Translations under genes and position numbers: made by a program | The notes under the pieces: model-generated | What the model was told of the DNA's origin: nothing | Database searches by the model: none | What the model saw: only the letters and a program-made list of their open reading frames with translations | Part shown: positions 59,830 through 64,000 of the stretch, in pieces | Position numbering within the stretch: position 1 is the stretch's first letter | Layout: the number at the start of each line of letters is the position of its first letter | Assembly: GCA_023634235.1 (NCBI GenBank) | Contig: JAMKCF010000015.1 | Span: 11,070,087-11,134,086 of the forward strand | Length of the DNA: 64,000 nt | DNA from: Pisaster brevispinus | Taxonomy: Eukaryota > Echinodermata > Asteroidea > Forcipulatida > Asteriidae | Direction: 5' to 3'

Positions 59830-62800
59830 TTAAAATAAACGCGTACATAATGTCACGTGATGTTCAAATGAGTCCCATTCACTTTCTGTAAACATCTTCT
59901 GGCATCTGTGGAGCAAATAAAAAAGAACGTAAACGCCATCATCATAAAACTCCGGTGTTATGTGGACATAACGACGACATCGGGAAACTCCGGTGTTATG
60001 TGGACATCACGACGACATCGGGAAACTCCGGTGTTATGTGGACATAACGACGACATCGGGAAACTCCGGTGTTATGTGGACATAACGACGAAGTTAAGAA
60101 TGTTTGCTTTTTAACATGAAATTTGTTTTCCTTAAAATCAATGAAAACAATTATAAGCTATAGGCCTTTATGAATGTTGACAAATAAATCAATTAGTAAA
60201 ACATTTGGTGTTCCTTATTTATTTAGATTTTTGAAAGCCATACGGAGACTATAATAGAGGATCCAAACCCCAAATGATTGTCTACAGGATGAATGTCAAA
60301 CAATGATGCTTTGTAATGTCACATCGAACCGGCTGACGAATCAAGCAAGTGGCACATTATATTTACGTCTGAAATTATTAGTTACACACAGTCTGTATCT
60401 TAGATGCGTTTTACATAGAACTCTAAGCTATAGTTTCAAACTGCTGTTTTTTTTCTTCAAATCATAGCTTTCTGCCCCTAAAAATCGTACGAATCACCCC
60501 AGAGTTACAAAAGTTTCAACCATTCTACATAACAATGCTCTAATCTGTCGTCTGGCTTGCAACCCACAACTCTTTTATTTGTAGAATGCTATTGTTTACT
60601 TTGCAATATTTTGTTTGTCCGATATATTAAAGGTAGTTCTTCGTTATGTGGTAGTGATACAAATATCAATCAAAATCATGAATTGTTTTATGAAACAAAA
60701 ATAGTTATGGGTTAATGTATGATTGTGAACAGTGTGTTCTCAAAAAGAAAGAAATCTTGAAGGAATTCCACATCACAACGTTGAGATGTCTTATGACATC
60801 TTCTTACCTTGGGCATACATATGGGTCATGAAGAGTTGGTATCCTGCTTCTTCCTCTGACTGTGTCTGATTCAGCCTTGAGATTAATGTGTAATTCACGA
60901 CCTTCAGGACCAGACTGAATAATGATGGCATGTGAGCCGGACACCTTGATTGCCTTTTGACCGTGTTTTACAACATCTTTATCAGTTCTGCGTATTGGCT
61001 CAACCTGAAAGATGAAATGGTAAACGGGTGTAGAATCAAGTAGACACACGTGTATCGTAATCATTCGATTTACATTGCACAGTACACACGTCATAGTGCA
61101 TAAAAGTGAATCTCTTTGACAAATTTCGCTTTCCTGTTCCTATTCGTTGACACCCCCCCCCAAAAAAAAGGTGGAAGTTCCTCCCAGGAAAAAGTTGACT
61201 TTTATTATTAGCATGACACGTTTTCCTGGGTAAGCGTGCGTTGGACATTGGAAGACACGCTGGATCAAGATATCCCAGGGATGCCATTTCGAACCAAAAT
61301 ACGAAAATCTTCAACCGCGGCATATTCAAAGTGAATTACAATGGACTGATCATAGGAATCGTCCATTGAATTAGATTGTGCTCGATACTCAAATGTCAAT
61401 CTTGTGTGGGGACCAAACTTAATTTATGCTTTTTTTGTGAGGTCGCACCAGGGCCCATTTTCATAAAGCTGTTAAGCAGAATAGCAAACTTCTTTACTTA
61501 GCAGAAATGAGCGGGGTACCAGTGGCAACAAAATAAACTTTATGGATTGTTGGCTGGTAAACTATTTCTGCTGAGCAAGATTTTTCTGTGCTTAGCAAGT
61601 TTTTGTGCTTACAGGCTTTATGAAATTGGGCCCATATCGCAAATACTTATATTGGCGTCACTTTTCTTTCGCGACTTACCCGACTTTTTTTGCCTACCTC
61701 AAACAAAGCCTCAAATTGCAAAGTTATATAAAGACATCGGTGTAAAATTGTACGCTTAAAAAAACCTACGATCATTTTGTTGTGAGCTTGGGCTAGATAT
61801 GACAAATAATAATTTATTTATGTATAATATAAAAAACAAATAACCCAAAATAGATTAGATTCGCTCGTTACGCAAAACGACGAGGAGGAGCCGGACGCCA
61901 TTTGCCAACACCTTCCGGACTTTTCCCAGATACTCGATACCCCGAGTCGCGGGACCGAGGTAACACCGTTTGAATATGGAACCTGTATGGGGTGTCGCTC
62001 TTCTCTTATCTCTGCGGCATGGTAACTGCACAGACATCTACGGGTCGTACCTTGAGTTTGTTGTGATCTCTACGTGGTGTTGATTCTGATTCTAGTTTCT
62101 GATCTGCTGAACTATAAATACCATGCTTTGGCGGTCCTTGCTGTGTCTTTATATCATCTTTAATCTGTTATGAAAATATAGACATTAGTTGAGCCAGACC
62201 TTCTCTCTGCAGCTCTCATGTTGTTCAAATGATTTGATTTTTCGATAGTTGTGTTGCATTAACCCGCCTTATTTGTTTTTGGAGCCAAGATTTCTAAATT
62301 CTGGGAAATTGTTAAATCTTTCTTACGTAGGCCTATCTCTTATTTTTGGTACCAATATTGGGAATACAACAATATTTTGTAAGACTGATGTTTCACTTTA
62401 ATTGTGTGCGCAAACATAGGCATTCTAACTATTTACCTTTTCTATATATTTGTAATAATTATACTTTTGTATCCATAAATTCTGGATTTTAATCTATACA
62501 CTTTGTTTAGAGTTATCAAATAATGTATTGAACCTTATAGTGACGTACCTGTCCTGTATTGTGTGTTTTCTGTTTGCTTAGTTGATGACGTAATGTTTGT
62601 AGCTCATTCCTGGCTTTCTGTCTGTCAGCTCGTTCCTTCTTGAAGTCAGACTCGTACATTTGATTCTGTGCAGAAACACGATACAGCAATTAACATTGAC
62701 CAATCAGTCGAAACCCTATTGTCAAAGCAAATGTGTACAGACACAACATACAACTAATTACTATAAATTAACCGTTACTTTATATGGCTTTAGCAACAAT

Positions 62801-63185
62801 GGAGCCGTATGCTTGAACAATGTACCTGCTGCCTCAATAGCTCAACTTGCTCCTTCATGTCTTGTTTGCTTAGACTCTTGTCAGTCTCTTTGGAAATATT
62901 TTCTTGCGGATGTTTTTTCTTCTCCGACACTGCTTGGACATGTTGGGAGGCAGTACGACATACATCCTGTTTGGCTTCATCTGCTGGTGCCTTGAGTGGC
63001 ATTGATACAGTGGCAGACAGATGCGTTTGGGTGTCTCTTTCAACAATGTTTGGTTCTTGTTGTGTGTCATCATTACGGCCCGTCTTCGGTTCAGATGATC
63101 TAGACTGCTTTATAAACGTTGCGGCTGTCTCGGGAGATGGTGACTGATTTTCATGTACAAGTTGATGGTACTTTTTCTCCAGTGC
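59830..63185 (-). CDS. Optineurin/NEMO/ABIN-like ubiquitin-binding adaptor, 3' five exons
   Basis: The exons join in phase: 63185-62826, 62665-62549, 62164-62051, 61004-60808 and 59905-59830 (stop at 59832-59830). They give the last 287 residues; 5' exons lie beyond the window. The first exon ends in a coiled coil (MKEQVELLRQQ) that continues into a UBAN-type motif, YESDFKKERADRQKARNELQ. This contains the DFxxER core that binds linear/K63 ubiquitin chains in NEMO, optineurin and ABIN proteins. The C terminus is a zinc finger, YVCPRCQKMFTESEW then FEHHVTLC (C-x2-C-x14-H-x3-C). The finger resembles the C-terminal ubiquitin-binding fingers of optineurin and TAX1BP1, and RSRIPTLHDPYVCPRC resembles optineurin's C terminus. 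In the cell such proteins link ubiquitin to NF-kB signalling or selective autophagy. The exact orthologue is unresolved, so I give no symbol. Confidence 0.85.
59949..60092. repeat. 38-bp tandem repeat, about 3.7 copies
   Basis: The unit ctccggtgttatgtggacat then aacgacgacatcgggaaa lies directly beside the last exon of the optineurin-like gene, within 45 bp of its splice acceptor on the intron side. Confidence 0.95.
61451..61633. mobile_element. 183-bp MITE with GGGCCCA ends
   Basis: The terminal inverted repeats gggcccattttcataaagc and gctttatgaaattgggccc continue as a loosely self-complementary body (agcagaaatgagc / tatttctgctgagc). It lies in the intron between the 61,004 and 62,051 exons of the optineurin-like gene. 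I recall similar GGGCCCAATTTCATAAAGC elements as abundant in echinoderm genomes, which supports the organism guess. Confidence 0.85.
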
Positions 63186-63559
63186 CTGTTTATCCAGGAA
63201 AAAATATATTAGCTGCATTGTCAGAACTTGAACCCAAGATTGATTTATTGATATGAGCTTCATTGTTCGCTCAAAGGTCACCAACGTAAGATGTCGTTTT
63301 GCAAACTCATTTGCAGTAAAGAATTACATGTTCAAAACATAATCATTTAGAGACGAAATTAAAATTTGGAACGTCAGGTAATTTTCGAAAATCTTAAACC
63401 TCACTGATTTTGTTTTCTTAATTTTACTTTAAAAAAATCATCAGACAGTTATAAGTACGTTTAAAATTGTCCGGGTCAAAAAACATTGTTAAAAACTGTA
63501 ATTATTATGTGTCAGACCCAATAAATCCTGTCTACTATCAAGTATAGTGGTTTTAAAGG

Positions 63560-64000
63560 AAAATCGAACATACAGTATATATAATTACGTAAATATTCAC
63601 GATTTGTGCCCCAAGCCGCAAATAGTCCAGTAAATACTTAAGTCACGTAAATATTCACGAATTCGGCCGTGTCTTGATCATTTTTTTTACGTAAATATTT
63701 ACGTGATAACGATTTGTGCCCTATATCGCAAATGTTTATGTAAATATTCACAATTTTCGTCAATTACTTGACATTCCAAATTTGCATTTCGTCTTTAAAT
63801 TATTTTGAACACGTAATTATTTACTGCAAATACGTAAATAAACAAGATGTATGCCCAAAGCGCAAATAGTCACGTAAAATTTACGTAAATATTCACAATT
63901 TTGGCCGTGTCGCGAATATTTACGATTTGTGCCCAAATGCAAATAGGCCTATTAACCGTAACTATTTGCATTCTGCTGCACAAATCGTGAAAATTTCCGT
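63560..64000. repeat. Diverged repeat of 'acgtaaatattcacgatttg' type
   Basis: Irregular copies of acgtaaatattcacga and tttgtgccccaagccgcaaa alternate to the window edge. A related pattern (gtgccccgagtcgtgaatta, tattgacgccaat) occurs at 45,610-46,060. It lies upstream of the first visible optineurin-like exon, so inside its intron if 5' exons lie further right. Confidence 0.6.

Noticed and set aside
62660..63147. Plus-strand open frames of about 110 codons
   Set aside because: Antisense shadows of the optineurin-like exons, which have proper splice sites and family motifs on the minus strand.

Overview
This is a window of animal nuclear DNA. It is intron-rich and AT-rich, with dense minisatellites, foldback elements and tRNA-derived SINEs. 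The style of the repeats suggests a marine invertebrate deuterostome: foldback elements with GGGCCCA termini, elements with a 'gtaacta' end plus G-runs and GTGCCCCC, and decayed piggyBac and non-LTR copies. An echinoderm, perhaps a sea star, fits best. That placement is inference; I cannot search a database.

Three conserved genes can be assembled exon by exon with matching splice phases. (1) VTI1A, a Qb-SNARE, lies on the minus strand at 25,071-43,392. It has eight coding exons and encodes 223 aa. (2) RPL34 (ribosomal protein eL34) lies on the plus strand at 49,158-50,875. It has three coding exons and encodes 114 aa, with a possible 5'-terminal-oligopyrimidine non-coding exon at 46,691-46,736. 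(3) An optineurin/NEMO/ABIN-type ubiquitin-binding adaptor lies on the minus strand at 59,830-63,185. Five 3' exons encode a UBAN-like coiled coil and a C-terminal zinc finger; its 5' exons lie outside the window. VTI1A and RPL34 are arranged head to head.

The left 25 kb is repeat territory. It holds a 53-bp satellite array with a 15-unit higher-order period (1-2199), two non-LTR reverse-transcriptase tails, three copies of a palindromic element, a dead piggyBac transposase (12,604-14,321), and the N-terminal half of an uncharacterised two-zinc-module protein (15,503-18,134).

The C-terminal part of what I believe is the same protein family recurs as a decayed copy at about 31,000-33,510, inside VTI1A intron 4. 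There it is bracketed by inverted repeats of about 330 bp. This is the best candidate for an under-described system: a large uncharacterised protein family that may be carried by a DNA transposon with long terminal inverted repeats.

The introns and intergenic stretches of 25-64 kb hold a 64-bp minisatellite that starts about 24 bp from a VTI1A splice donor, a 36-bp array that is open in many frames, a pogo/Tigger-like element in RPL34 intron 2, a SINE split by a MITE with a clean target duplication, and several foldback elements. I found no tRNA, rRNA or CRISPR array that I would call functional.
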